In this document: piece by piece, positions 1 through 7,747 of the stretch | How positions within the stretch are numbered: the stretch's first letter is position 1 | How the letters are laid out: every line of letters starts with the position of its first letter | NCBI GenBank assembly: GCA_030627405.1 | Contig: DAOUSD010000006.1 | Coordinates: 1-21,459, forward strand | Reading direction: 5' to 3' | Length of the DNA: 21,459 bases | Source of the DNA: Deltaproteobacteria bacterium | GTDB taxonomy: Bacteria; Desulfobacterota; Desulfobacteria; Desulfobacterales; ETH-SRB1 | Position numbers and translations under genes: made by a program | The notes under the pieces: model-generated | Database searches by the model: none | Told to the model about the DNA's origin: nothing | Seen by the model: only the letters and a program-made list of their open reading frames with translations

Positions 1-13
1 ACTCCTTTTTAAT

Positions 14-41
14 GCTAACGGCTAACCGCTAATGGCTAACC
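14..41. repeat. Four tandem heptamers (GCTAAyS type)
   Basis: Four adjacent 7-bp units read GCTAACG, GCTAACC, GCTAATG, GCTAACC. They lie in the spacer downstream of pgpA. No function can be assigned from the sequence. Confidence 0.7.
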
Positions 42-57
42 GCACAGGTCGCAATTA

Positions 58-150
58 TTCAATTCGCAGACACGGACAAACAAGTTTGTCCATGCCGCCT
101 GACCGGATTTTCAATCCCTCAATTCGCAATGGGCGAACACAAGGTTCGCC
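58..150. repeat. Two similar hairpin units, each preceded by TCAATTCGCA
   Basis: Positions 59-68 and 119-128 both carry TCAATTCGCA. Each is followed by a perfect inverted repeat: GGACAAAC/GTTTGTCC at 74-91 (8-bp stem, 2-nt spacer) and GGCGAAC/GTTCGCC at 132-150 (7-bp stem, 5-nt spacer). Two units of lead-in plus hairpin look like degenerate copies of one small palindromic repeat. Neither hairpin is followed by a T-run on either strand, so they do not look like intrinsic terminators for the pgpA operon. The same lead-in motif occurs once more near 13139. Confidence 0.55.
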
Positions 151-183
151 ACCACAGTTTCCTATACGTTTTAATTCGTTAGC

Positions 184-645
184 TTATCCAATCATCCAAT
201 AACCCAATCTTAAAACAAGATTGCTGAAAATACCTGCTGCCAGATCATCCAAAACAATGCCGGCACCTCCGGTAAATTTTTTTTCCATATACCGAATAGG
301 AAAAGGTTTTAAGATATCAAAAAATCTGAATGTTAAAAAACCGGCAGCAACGGAAATTATATTAAATGGCAGGCCGAGAAATGTTAGCATAATACCTGCT
401 ATTTCATCAATTACAATACACCCGGGATCGTTTTGTTTTAATATTTTTTCAGCCTTGTTTGATATCCATATGGCAAAAAAAATAAATATTAAAATAAACA
501 GAATAGCAACGGACAATTTGGCTTTAGATAGAAGAAAACAAAGAGAAAGTCCTACGATGGAACCAAAAGTGCCAGGTGCAAAAGGTATGTAGCCGGCAAA
601 AAAACCAGTTGCAAGCACCATGACCGATCTGTCTTTAAAATTCAT
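184..645 (-). CDS. pgpA: Phosphatidylglycerophosphatase A
   Basis: PgpA removes the phosphate from phosphatidylglycerophosphate to give phosphatidylglycerol, the last step of that phospholipid branch, at the inner membrane. The 153-aa length is normal for the family. Visible family motifs are APGTFGS near residues 23-29, the acidic VIDEIAG near 78-84, FRFFDILKPFP near 106-116, and GIVLDDLAAG near 129-138. Hydrophobic segments between them fit a small polytopic membrane protein. It is the last gene of a minus-strand operon, 39 bp after larC. An antisense open frame on the plus strand (221-592) is only a shadow of this gene. Assignment rests on motif recognition and is strong. Confidence 0.95.
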   Translation of the reverse strand: MNFKDRSVMVLATGFFAGYIPFAPGTFGSIVGLSLCFLLSKAKLSVAILFILIFIFFAIWISNKAEKILKQNDPGCIVIDEIAGIMLTFLGLPFNIISVAAGFLTFRFFDILKPFPIRYMEKKFTGGAGIVLDDLAAGIFSNLVLRLGYWMIG

Positions 646-684
646 GCACAGGTTCTATAAGCAGCTATGGGTTTTGTCAAGGTA

Positions 685-1863
685 TTAGCTCACTATTTCA
701 AGAGCTTCTTTCGATATAGTGTCATATACAATTTTTAGCGGGATACCCTTTTCTATGGCGATTTTTTTACAAACTTCGTATTCAGGCACAAGCTGGACAG
801 ATCCGTTTGGATTTTTTATGCGTTTTATTTGGACATCACCATAAGTCGTTTTTATAGTTATATTCTCCCGAACAAGTTTAAATCTTTGAACGTCATAATA
901 TCTTACACCTAATGATGTGGTTTCAGATAAAATACGATTTATTATACTTTTTTTTCTATTTTCCATACACAGAACCTGAATCATTGTGCCCGGTCTGTTT
1001 TTTTTCATATACACAGGAATCAGGTAAACATCTATAGCTCCTTCTTCAAACAGGCGATCCATCAAGAAGCCAAAAAATTCCGGATTCATATCATCAATAC
1101 ACGTCTCAACCACTGAAACCCTGTCTTTTTGAAAGTCTGAAGTAAGTGTCTCTTTTGTTCCAATAATAATCCGCAAAAGATTCGGTATGGTTTTAAGGTC
1201 TCGTTTCCCTGCACCATATCCTGTTTTTTCAACTATAATATCCGGAATTTCTTCAAAGGAATCAGCGATAGAGGCAATAATTGCAGCGCCGGTCGGCGTA
1301 ACCAGCTCATGCGGAATTTTTGTTCCATAAACAGGAACTCCCTTCAGGATTGAAAGGGTTGCAGGAGCAGGAACGGGTAGTGTTCCGTGTTGGCAGGAGA
1401 CAAAACCCGTGCCTAAAGGAATATTTGAGGAAATTACCTTTTCAATATCCAGATATTCCAGACATAGAGCTGTCCCTACAATATCTACGATGGCATCAAT
1501 ACCCCCCAGTTCATGAAAATGAACTTTTTCTTTGAGCTGTCCGTGTATACCAGCTTCAGCAATTGCGAGTCTTTCGAAAACTTCAAGACTCTTTTCCTTT
1601 ACGTTTTGAGACATAGGGCTGTTTTTGATAAGATTTTTAATTTCAGAATAATGCCTGGATTTTGAAGTATCTTTTGTAAGGACATGGACACTTTGAGCTT
1701 TAATTCCATTTCGGGAAATTGATTCAACAGATAAATCAAAATCTTTTAATGGTAATTTTTCAAGGGACTCTTTCAGCCATTTTAAAGGAACTCCAATGTC
1801 GATAAAGGCTCCCAGTGTCATGTCGCCGCTTATGCCGCAGAAACAATCAAAATAAGCTATCAT
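685..1863 (-). CDS. larC: LarC-type nickel insertion protein (pyridinium-3,5-bisthiocarboxylate mononucleotide nickel chelatase)
   Basis: LarC-family proteins (formerly DUF111) insert nickel into the pyridinium bisthiocarboxylate mononucleotide cofactor of lactate racemase and related LarA-type racemases/epimerases, using CTP in characterised members. The 392-aa product starts with the family signature DCFCGISGDM (residues 6-15) and carries VHFHELGGIDAIVDIVG near 118-134 and the TPTGAA motif near 189-194. It is one uninterrupted frame, unlike the Lactobacillus gene, which needs a programmed frameshift. The start codon lies one base after the upstream peptidase stop, so the two are almost certainly co-transcribed. 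No larA, larB or larE is in the window, so the client enzyme is unknown. Confidence 0.92.
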   Translation of the reverse strand: MIAYFDCFCGISGDMTLGAFIDIGVPLKWLKESLEKLPLKDFDLSVESISRNGIKAQSVHVLTKDTSKSRHYSEIKNLIKNSPMSQNVKEKSLEVFERLAIAEAGIHGQLKEKVHFHELGGIDAIVDIVGTALCLEYLDIEKVISSNIPLGTGFVSCQHGTLPVPAPATLSILKGVPVYGTKIPHELVTPTGAAIIASIADSFEEIPDIIVEKTGYGAGKRDLKTIPNLLRIIIGTKETLTSDFQKDRVSVVETCIDDMNPEFFGFLMDRLFEEGAIDVYLIPVYMKKNRPGTMIQVLCMENRKKSIINRILSETTSLGVRYYDVQRFKLVRENITIKTTYGDVQIKRIKNPNGSVQLVPEYEVCKKIAIEKGIPLKIVYDTISKEALEIVS

Positions 1864-1864
1864 A

Positions 1865-3007
1865 TTATAATTCCTTTGAATGAATTCTGATTATCTCAAG
1901 TAAAAGTTCAACTGTACGAACCATATCATCAAGTTTTACAGACTCACGCACTGTATGCATATCCCTCATCCCAGTTCCGAGAACGCCGACAGTAATACCT
2001 TTTTCAAAGAAAATATTTGCGTCCGCGCCTCCGCCGCTTATCCTGGAAGCCATATTTCTTCCAAGATTTTCAGCGGCTTTACGTGCAATGGTCACAACAG
2101 GGTTGTCATCAGGAATGTTTGTTAAAGAAAAGTCATTTTCAATAGAAATTTCAAGACAAGGGAGTTCATCATCTGAAACAGGATTTTTGTAATTATCAAC
2201 GACGGTTTTGAAAGATGATACTATTTCAGCCGTAATTTTTCTCAGCTTTTCTTTATCATGGCTTCTGGCTTCACCCTTAACCGTAACCATGTCTGGAACT
2301 ATATTCGTGGCTATTCCGCCTTCGATTATGCCTATGTTGCATGTTGTTTCATGGTCGATTCTGCCGATATCAAGGGCTGCTATAGCCTTGCTTGCAAGAC
2401 AGATGGCATTTATCCCTTTTTCAGGCGCAGCCCCTGCATGGGCATCTTTGCCGTGTATTTTAAATTCAATACGGTTTGCAGCAGGTGCCCGTGTGACTAT
2501 ACCTTCTGTATCGGTGGCATCAAGAGTATAACCGTAATTTGCCGAAATAAGGCTGTAATCAAGATGTTTGGCGCCTAAAAGGCCTATTTCCTCGCAGATC
2601 GTGAATACAAGCTCTAAATTGCCATATTCAAGATTATTTTCCTGGAGAATTCTTATGGTTTCTATGATGATGGCGATAGCGCTTTTATCATCAGCTCCGA
2701 GAATTGTTGTTCCGTCGCTTGTAAGGATTCCGTCTTTGAATATAACAGATATACCTTTGCCGGGATTGACGGTGTCCATGTGAGCATTAAGAAGCAGCGG
2801 CGGGCATTTGGTATTTCCCTTGAATCCGGCAATAAGATTTCCAGTATTGCTTCCTGTTTTTTCTCCGGCACTGTCAACAAAAGTTTCTGCGCCCATTGAC
2901 TCGAGTATTTCACTGATTTCTCGGCAAATGCGTCCTTCCTCTTTTGAGACGCTGTCAATTCCTACCAGGTGAGTGAATGTTTCCAGCAGTCTATCTCTAT
3001 TTATCAT
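1865..3007 (-). CDS. M20-family dizinc peptidase, PepT-like
   Basis: A predicted cytoplasmic zinc aminopeptidase/tripeptidase-like enzyme of 380 aa. Dizinc ligands of the M20 family are visible: H76-x-D78 in LLNAHMDTV, the bridging Asp in GADDK (about 106), the E139-E140 pair in CEEIG, the Asp in TLDA (163), and a C-terminal His in MRDMHTV. The lid/dimerisation segment with HGKDAHAG is also present. This layout is that of the PepT-like M20 branch found beside larC/pgpA in many anaerobes, but substrate specificity cannot be read from sequence. It is the first gene of the pepT-like/larC/pgpA operon. The antisense and frame-shifted frames over it are shadows. Confidence 0.88.
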   Translation of the reverse strand: MINRDRLLETFTHLVGIDSVSKEEGRICREISEILESMGAETFVDSAGEKTGSNTGNLIAGFKGNTKCPPLLLNAHMDTVNPGKGISVIFKDGILTSDGTTILGADDKSAIAIIIETIRILQENNLEYGNLELVFTICEEIGLLGAKHLDYSLISANYGYTLDATDTEGIVTRAPAANRIEFKIHGKDAHAGAAPEKGINAICLASKAIAALDIGRIDHETTCNIGIIEGGIATNIVPDMVTVKGEARSHDKEKLRKITAEIVSSFKTVVDNYKNPVSDDELPCLEISIENDFSLTNIPDDNPVVTIARKAAENLGRNMASRISGGGADANIFFEKGITVGVLGTGMRDMHTVRESVKLDDMVRTVELLLEIIRIHSKEL

Positions 3008-3039
3008 TTTCAGCTTGTACCTTTTTTAATAGTGATGAA

Positions 3040-3160
3040 TTCGTAAAAAGTCGAAAAGTTCTCTTTTCCGTCATTCCGGCGAAAGCCGGAATCCAATAAA
3101 TTCAATACGTTCTGGATGCCGAATCAAGTCCAGTATGACGATTTTGAGACTTTTTACGAA
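3040..3160. mobile_element. 121-bp MITE-like element with perfect 13-bp terminal inverted repeats
   Basis: The ends TTCGTAAAAAGTC (3040-3052) and GACTTTTTACGAA (3148-3160) are exact reverse complements. Inside is a perfect 8-bp stem with a GAAA loop, ATTCCGGC/GCCGGAAT (3073-3092), and a further inverted pair CGTCAT (3069-3074) / ATGACG (3135-3140). It carries no coding capacity. The CATTCCGGCGAAAGCCGGAAT core is a widely scattered bacterial intergenic repeat type. No clear target-site duplication is visible. It sits upstream of the peptidase operon and about 58 bp before the tRNA-Sec gene, and could affect transcription of either. Confidence 0.8.
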
Positions 3161-3180
3161 ACCATCTTTTTTAATACTTG

Positions 3181-3208
3181 TTGAAACAATAATAATATAT
3201 TATGTAAT
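3181..3208 (+). promoter_or_regulatory. Predicted sigma-70-type promoter for tRNA-Sec
   Basis: TTGAAA (3181-3186) and TGTAAT (3203-3208) are each one mismatch from consensus -35 and -10 hexamers, with a 16-bp spacer. A start a few bases downstream would fall just before the tRNA at 3218. The AT-rich stretch offers other -10-like words, so this is a prediction only. Confidence 0.5.
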
Positions 3209-3217
3209 TTTACTATT

Positions 3218-3315
3218 GGAAGTGCGCAGTTCACTGGTGGGGCTCCCGGACTTCAAATCCGGTGTGGGGCGCTAAAACCGTCCCGGGTGGGTTCGATTCC
3301 CATGCACTTCCGCCA
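3218..3315 (+). tRNA. selC: tRNA-Sec (anticodon TCA), CCA encoded
   Basis: A 98-nt tRNA for selenocysteine. The 8-bp acceptor stem GGAAGTGC (3218-3225) pairs perfectly with GCACTTCC (3304-3311), followed by discriminator G and encoded CCA (3312-3315). The anticodon stem CCGGA/TCCGG (3246-3250 / 3258-3262) encloses loop CTTCAAA with anticodon TCA at 3253-3255. A long variable arm and a T-loop GTTCGATTC complete the typical bacterial tRNA-Sec shape. The extended acceptor and large variable arm rule out an ordinary tRNA or a tryptophan suppressor. It implies that the organism makes selenoproteins; none, and no selA/B/D, is recognisable in this window. Confidence 0.97.
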
Positions 3316-3963
3316 TCCAATTTATTTTTCCAGTAGTGGACTTCATAACCTCTGCGAATGAGTTCCGGAAAAACCGGATTTTCCGCCGGCCTTCCAATAT
3401 CTTTGGAAAAGAGAAAGGCCGCTGTCCGCCTGAGACCGTTATCAAGACAATAAATCTTTTTGGGATTCTTTTCCTGGACCTTCAGGGAATAGGAAAACCC
3501 GGGTATCAAAAAGATGATTTCAGACTCAAGAATGTGGGACAGATAGTCCTGAAGGGTCTCCCGTGAGGATTTCAATCCTGATATCTTCATCAGCCCTGGC
3601 CACTTCGGGATATCCTCCCCACTCGAGGTATTCCTCTAATGCCTTTTTGATATCAAACCTGATGCCTGAGTATTTAACAAGCGGCAGGTCGTATTCCAAT
3701 TGCTTGAATCTTAAAAACTCACTAAAAGACAGAGGCGGAAGCTGATAGGGCAATGTCCTGACCCTCAGAGATGTTGCTATCTCCATGCTCATAAGCTTGG
3801 CCGAAGACCCAGTGATAAATATTCGAAAATTGCGGCTCTCATCAAGCCGTCTCACGAAGGTCTCCCAACCCTCCACCACCTGGATTTCATCCAAAAAGAG
3901 ATATACGAGTTTTTCTCTGTTTTCCGGATAGAGTTCATAATAGGCCTCAACCAAAAGGTGCAT
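3316..3963 (-). pseudogene. Decayed DUF4143-type AAA ATPase
   Basis: Two out-of-frame pieces of one ATPase family are visible. The 5' piece (3526-3963) has the Walker B-like VYLFLDEIQ and the following FITGSSAKLM and GGYPEV motifs of ATPases with a DUF4143 C-terminus. The 3' piece (about 3316-3590) has PGFSYSLK, NPKKIYCLDNGLR and RRGYEVHYW from DUF4143. The N-terminal Walker A part is missing, a central section of roughly 50-60 residues has been lost at the frame change near 3550-3590, and the expected C-terminal end is missing. Homology stops exactly at the 3' end of tRNA-Sec. An open frame runs on through the tRNA (to 3231) but that part is fortuitous. Confidence 0.8.
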
Positions 3964-4432
3964 AGAAAGCCCCCTTTTTATTTATATCCGGCATGCTGAT
4001 CAATGACTCAGCTCTATTTCAACAATAACATTGCCCAGTATATTAGTCAACTTTTATGCAAATATTGCCTGCTATACCGGATGACGTTGAAACATCTCTT
4101 TACTTTCTTCTCGCCGGTCAACACGATCATTTATCGTACTATATATAAGCAATCCTCCAATAGTCCATTCCGATTTACTCCATCAGCTTCATTCCAGCTT
4201 ACTCCGACACTCTATCGTTATTAGATTTGACAAATAGCCGCAAAAAGCAATCCCAATGGGTGCAATTGTCTTGCTGCAATTCACGTAATAAATTGAAAAG
4301 CCTTAGAATTTGTGATATGCAAACCCTATCTGTATTAGAATCATCTGAATCTTGAGCGAACCCTAAGTTACTCAGTTGGAATGTATTTAAGGTTATTTTT
4401 TAGCGAGCCCTAATCACTGGTTAGGCTTCGTC
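3964..4432. other. Gene-poor scrap region between pseudogenes
   Basis: No convincing gene is present in this stretch of about 470 bases. A 73-codon plus-strand frame (4003-4224) has no ribosome site and no recognisable composition. Read on the minus strand, 4150-4215 has several spaced GGARTRAR-like words that recall the multiple-repeat ends of IS21-type elements, but this is weak. Two copies of a GCGARCCCTAA motif lie at 4355-4365 and 4403-4413 and match the end of the MITE-like element at 19301-19459. Confidence 0.4.
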
Positions 4433-4579
4433 CGGCACGTTACGCATCGGTGTCATAAGAAGGAGTTCTTGCTGAAATTTGCCAAGGACCGCAAGCGGTG
4501 GATGAGGTGGTTGTTTGAAGCCAAAAAGCGCTACGGGACGCGCATACTCAATCTCACCGGGCGTGGCATATCCGGATAA
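4433..4579 (+). pseudogene. N-terminal remnant of a Y1 (RAYT/IS200-like) transposase
   Basis: The frame reads RHVTHRCHKKEFLLKF, then AKDRKRW and LFEAKKRYG, the characteristic N-terminal part of REP-associated tyrosine transposases and their relatives (Y1_Tnp). It then breaks off with a short unrelated tail and a TAA at 4577-4579. The family normally continues into the catalytic HUH (NHIHLL-type) motif, which is absent, and no proper start codon is visible upstream. Only about 45 codons remain, so it cannot be active. The upstream flank (TTTTTTAGCGAGCCCTAA, 4396-4413) resembles the terminal motif of the element at 19301-19459, hinting that this transposase once belonged to, or mobilised, such elements. 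Confidence 0.72.
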
Positions 4580-4609
4580 TACCGTTCAACACCATGCTGT
4601 GGACTAAAA

Positions 4610-5977
4610 ATGACAAATGAAGATGTGACTCCGCGCCACTCAAAAAAGTATTCTATCCCATCGAAGCGCACGAAAGACGATTCCGAATACGTTCTCAAGA
4701 AAGCTTCTTTTGCCCACAAGAAAGGCAGGCTTGCTGAAGCGGAAAAAGGCTATCTGGAAGTATTGAGAAGAAAGCCTGATTGGGGACAGGTGCTGAATGC
4801 GCTTGGAACGGTATTCTTGGACCAGTCCCGGCCGGATAAGGCCAAGAAAGTCTTTGAAAAAGCAGCCGACCTTAGACCTCCCTGTTTTCCGGCATGCTAT
4901 AACCTGGCCAGGCTGAAGCAGCGAGAGAACGATCACAAGGGTGCCATAAGTATTTACAGGGCCATGTTGGAAAAGCAGCCTGGTATTGGTGAAGCATGGA
5001 ATAATTTGGGTGTCGCATATAGGGAAATTGGGGATCAGGATGAAGCCATATCCTGTTTTCGAAGGGCAGTGGCGTTTGCTCCCGACATGGCAGAGGCATG
5101 GAACAACCTTGGCGTGGCACAGGACGAGTTTAATATGATTGAAAACGCTTCAAAGTCATACAGAAAGGCCATTGAGATACGGTCAGATTATGCATCCGCC
5201 CACTTCAACCTCGGGATTTCTCTTCAAAAGCTCAGGCGATTCAAGGAAGCCGAGGAACATTACAACAAGGTGCTTGAGACCAAGCCGGATGATGAGGCGG
5301 CAATATTCATGCTCCAAAGCCTGGGGACATCGGTAACACCTGATGCCGCCCCGGTGGAACACGTGCGTAGGATCTTTGATCAGTGTGCCGGGACTTTTGA
5401 AAGGATCCTGGTTAAAGACCTGGAATACAAGACCCCTGAACTCCTGTTTGACCTTGTGCGCCCATATCTGACTGAAGAAATGAATGTTCTGGACCTTGGC
5501 TGTGGAACCGGCCTGGGCGCTCAACTCTATCGGCCGTTTGCGAAAAGACTGGTAGGCGTCGATGTATCGTCAAAGATGCTCGAAAAGGCCGCAGAGAAGA
5601 AAATCTACAACCTGCTCGAGGTTTTTGACATACTTCAAGACTGGGGCTTTCCCCAAAAATTTGATCTGATATATAGCTCTGACGTCTTTGTATATTTCGG
5701 GAATCTGGATACGATCATCAGGTCCGCATCTTCATATCTTGTTTACGGAGGGATCATTGCATTTTCAGTGGAAAGTCTGGAAGACAACAGCATGGGGTAC
5801 CGGCTCTTTCCCAGCGGTCGCTATGCACACTCACGGACATATATTCAAGATTGCCTGAGGCGTCATGGATTACAATTAATAGAGGAAACCAAATCAGATA
5901 TCAGGAAGCAGTCAGGAAATCAGGTCAAGGGATTATTAATTGTAGCAAAAAAGGAGGTGTGCTGGGTCGCATCTTAA
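4610..5977 (+). CDS. TPR-repeat protein with C-terminal SAM-dependent methyltransferase domain
   Basis: A 455-aa soluble protein. Residues about 25-235 hold some six tetratricopeptide repeats (for example AWNNLGVAYREIG and AWNNLGVAQDEF), usually a protein-docking scaffold. Residues about 245-447 form a class I methyltransferase: motif I VLDLGCGTG at 293-301, the acidic end of strand 2 in LVGVDVS (314-320), and a motif-IV-like FDLIYSSDVFVYF (351-363). Such TPR-methyltransferases are common in proteobacteria, but the substrate is unknown. The ATG at 4610 lacks a strong Shine-Dalgarno sequence. Natural homology seems to end at LIVAKK, so the last few residues may be a tail altered by the neighbouring gene. 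It looks more G+C-rich than the region-4 genes and is the only multi-domain plus-strand gene here. Confidence 0.85.
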   Translation: MTNEDVTPRHSKKYSIPSKRTKDDSEYVLKKASFAHKKGRLAEAEKGYLEVLRRKPDWGQVLNALGTVFLDQSRPDKAKKVFEKAADLRPPCFPACYNLARLKQRENDHKGAISIYRAMLEKQPGIGEAWNNLGVAYREIGDQDEAISCFRRAVAFAPDMAEAWNNLGVAQDEFNMIENASKSYRKAIEIRSDYASAHFNLGISLQKLRRFKEAEEHYNKVLETKPDDEAAIFMLQSLGTSVTPDAAPVEHVRRIFDQCAGTFERILVKDLEYKTPELLFDLVRPYLTEEMNVLDLGCGTGLGAQLYRPFAKRLVGVDVSSKMLEKAAEKKIYNLLEVFDILQDWGFPQKFDLIYSSDVFVYFGNLDTIIRSASSYLVYGGIIAFSVESLEDNSMGYRLFPSGRYAHSRTYIQDCLRRHGLQLIEETKSDIRKQSGNQVKGLLIVAKKEVCWVAS

Positions 5978-5985
5978 GGAAAAAA

Positions 5986-6222
5986 TTGGGCAAACCAGTG
6001 GAGCGCATAGTAAAAACTGTCAGAATATATTTGGACTCTAATAATTTTATAAAAGTATATCCCGCGGCATACGAGAAATGGTGTTCTGCTGAAGAACTGT
6101 TATGGGAAACAGACTCGAAACAGCAATTAACATTAATTGGCCATCTATGTAGGGAGTCTATTCAGGAGTTTGCAAATTATCTTGTCTCCATCCATAATCT
6201 TTCGAATGTCCCTAATGGGTGA
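5986..6222 (+). CDS. Small protein of unknown function
   Basis: A 78-aa product if started at TTG 5986, which has AAGGA five bases upstream (5976-5980). The frame stays open back to 5851 with an ATG there, but that ATG lies inside the methyltransferase gene and lacks a ribosome site. The body (TVRIYLDSNNFIKVYPAAY, then EKWCSAEELLWE) looks like genuine coding sequence with mixed strand and helix. I recognise no family. It begins 8 bp after the methyltransferase stop, so it would be co-transcribed with it. It could also be a displaced fragment of a larger gene. Confidence 0.5.
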   Translation: MGKPVERIVKTVRIYLDSNNFIKVYPAAYEKWCSAEELLWETDSKQQLTLIGHLCRESIQEFANYLVSIHNLSNVPNG

Positions 6223-6272
6223 CACCAATTTTTGAAAACCTGTTTGGGTAATTAAGCAAAATCCTGTCAAAG

Positions 6273-7115
6273 TTAACGAGGATCATTGTCAGACGCTGAC
6301 ATGCGATTTAGTGTCTGTTCTATCTTACCTAATCTATCATTTATCCCTTTCATAAACATCTCAAGCTGGGATTGCGTGACATAAGGATCTTTAGGAGTTT
6401 GATGAGCTGGAGATGATATTACAGAACCAATCATCAATTTAAGCTGTCCCTTTGCGCAGCCCTCTCTTGTAAGAATCCCCCAGGTTTTCCAACCCGTTCC
6501 CTCTCTCACATTATTATTTATCATATTATGAGCCTTATTTAAGTTAAACGAGTCTGACAAGGAAACTGGACTGTTAGGCGATTGAATACAATCGCCTAAA
6601 GCTTCTTGGGCGGTTATCGGAATATTAATTCCATAAGATTCTTTGCCATTGTACAGGGTTATTGTTTCAGGGCTATCATATTCTAATTGCCAGCCTTTAT
6701 TCTCATAGTCCTCTATAATCGCGTGGGAAAGATTCTTTACTTTGTTCTGAATATCCAGCGAAGCAGTTTCCTCTTTTATCACATAATGAACTACATTGCG
6801 CTTATGACCAAAGCTTATTTTCTTGCCGGTTTCCGTAAACCTGGTTAAAACTATCACCTTGAGTTCCGGTCGAACCTTCAGCAACTCTTTTGCTATCATA
6901 TCTCCCTGCTTTTTCTGTTTCTTGAACTCAACATCTAACAGAACCAACTTGGTTTCCTTGTCCGAGCCGGCAATCTCAATCCCTTTGTCGCCATTGGTTT
7001 CAAAAATCACCTCATAATGGGAAGTATTATAGATATCATGCAAGATTTGTCTTAGCGTTTTATTGGTAATCTTGGGGGCATCCGGTTCGTCGTCAATACA
7101 TAATATCTTAAACAT
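6273..7115 (-). CDS. Response-regulator receiver protein with unknown C-terminal domain
   Basis: A 280-aa protein. Residues 1-125 form a canonical receiver: acidic residues in CIDDEPD (D8, D9), phospho-acceptor D61 in LVLLDVEF, T91 in VIVLTRF and K114 in YVIKEE. Between strands 3 and 4 is a Lys-rich insertion (FKKQKKQGD). The C-terminal 155 residues match no output family I know; the final 30 residues (SQLEMFMKGINDRLGKIEQ) look helical or coiled-coil. I chose ATG 7115, preceded by GTGAGGT, over the GTG at 7127, which overlaps the upstream stop. It is the last gene of the large minus-strand cluster and converges with the plus-strand gene ending at 6222. Likely a phosphorelay target of the kinase at 15347-17119. 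Confidence 0.8.
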   Translation of the reverse strand: MFKILCIDDEPDAPKITNKTLRQILHDIYNTSHYEVIFETNGDKGIEIAGSDKETKLVLLDVEFKKQKKQGDMIAKELLKVRPELKVIVLTRFTETGKKISFGHKRNVVHYVIKEETASLDIQNKVKNLSHAIIEDYENKGWQLEYDSPETITLYNGKESYGINIPITAQEALGDCIQSPNSPVSLSDSFNLNKAHNMINNNVREGTGWKTWGILTREGCAKGQLKLMIGSVISSPAHQTPKDPYVTQSQLEMFMKGINDRLGKIEQTLNRMSASDNDPR

Positions 7116-7123
7116 CACCGACC

Positions 7124-7747
7124 TCACTTAATCCTGTTTTCAAGTTTCCTGCCTCTTCTTGATGCTATTGCAGACCAATCAGGTTCTGTCTTTATTTTGT
7201 CTGCTGCCGCTTCTATTTCCTTAGATATTTTCTTATCTTTAAGATAATTACTAACCAACATCAATATCTCAACACATCTCTCCTTTTCACTCAGCAAATC
7301 ATGACTTAGAAGTTTCAGCAAATATCCCTTGTAACCAGAATCGCTCCCGCAGATAGCCTCCCTGATTGCCTGACTTGAAATAGGAATCATATCCCATAGG
7401 GCTGCAACAAACTTCTCTAACTTAAATGGGACATCTATATATAAATGATTAAAAGGATGGTCTTCAAATAGAGGATAGTCTTTCTTGAAAAGAGGACTAA
7501 CTTTATAATTAATAATCGCAATGGGATTAAGATATTTCGACCTAATCGTGCTGTAAATTAATTTCTTTAAGTTCTCTTCCTTCGGAGTTGCTATCAATAC
7601 TATTCTGTTTTTATTCTTCAAAGAGTCTTTTGTGAATCTATTGATTTCAATATTTCCAACTGCTCGCAGCGTCCTTCTAAGGGAACCATAAAGTTCTTCG
7701 TCTTCACAGATCAAAATGATCTTCAATATCTTTGGCACAGTTGACAT
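7124..7747 (-). CDS. Pseudo-receiver protein lacking the phospho-acceptor Asp
   Basis: A 207-aa protein. The first 125 residues follow the receiver pattern: strand 1 with acidic loop IILICEDEE, strand 3 RIVLIATPKEE, strand 4 NPIAIINYK, strand 5 NHLYIDVPF. Where the phosphorylated Asp should end strand 3, the sequence reads IATPK, and the strand-5 Lys is replaced in YIDVPF. It is therefore predicted not to be phosphorylated in the usual way and to act as a binding partner or decoy. The C-terminal 80 residues are helical and basic at the end (SRRGRKLENR). Its stop overlaps the GTG alternative start of the next gene. No clear Shine-Dalgarno precedes the ATG. A truncated relative of its N-terminus lies at 10625-10720. 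Confidence 0.65.
   Translation of the reverse strand: MSTVPKILKIILICEDEELYGSLRRTLRAVGNIEINRFTKDSLKNKNRIVLIATPKEENLKKLIYSTIRSKYLNPIAIINYKVSPLFKKDYPLFEDHPFNHLYIDVPFKLEKFVAALWDMIPISSQAIREAICGSDSGYKGYLLKLLSHDLLSEKERCVEILMLVSNYLKDKKISKEIEAAADKIKTEPDWSAIASRRGRKLENRIK

Noticed and set aside
74..150. Hairpins as terminators of the pgpA operon
   Set aside because: No T-run follows on the minus strand.
3231..3315. C-terminal end of the ATPase frame over the tRNA
   Set aside because: Antisense read-through of tRNA-Sec; homology stops before it.
4150..4215. Possible IS21-type terminal repeats on the minus strand
   Set aside because: Only loosely spaced GGARTRAR-like words; no istA/istB sequence nearby.
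4003..4224. 73-codon plus-strand open frame
   Set aside because: No ribosome site, no family resemblance, unusual composition; lies in a scrap region.
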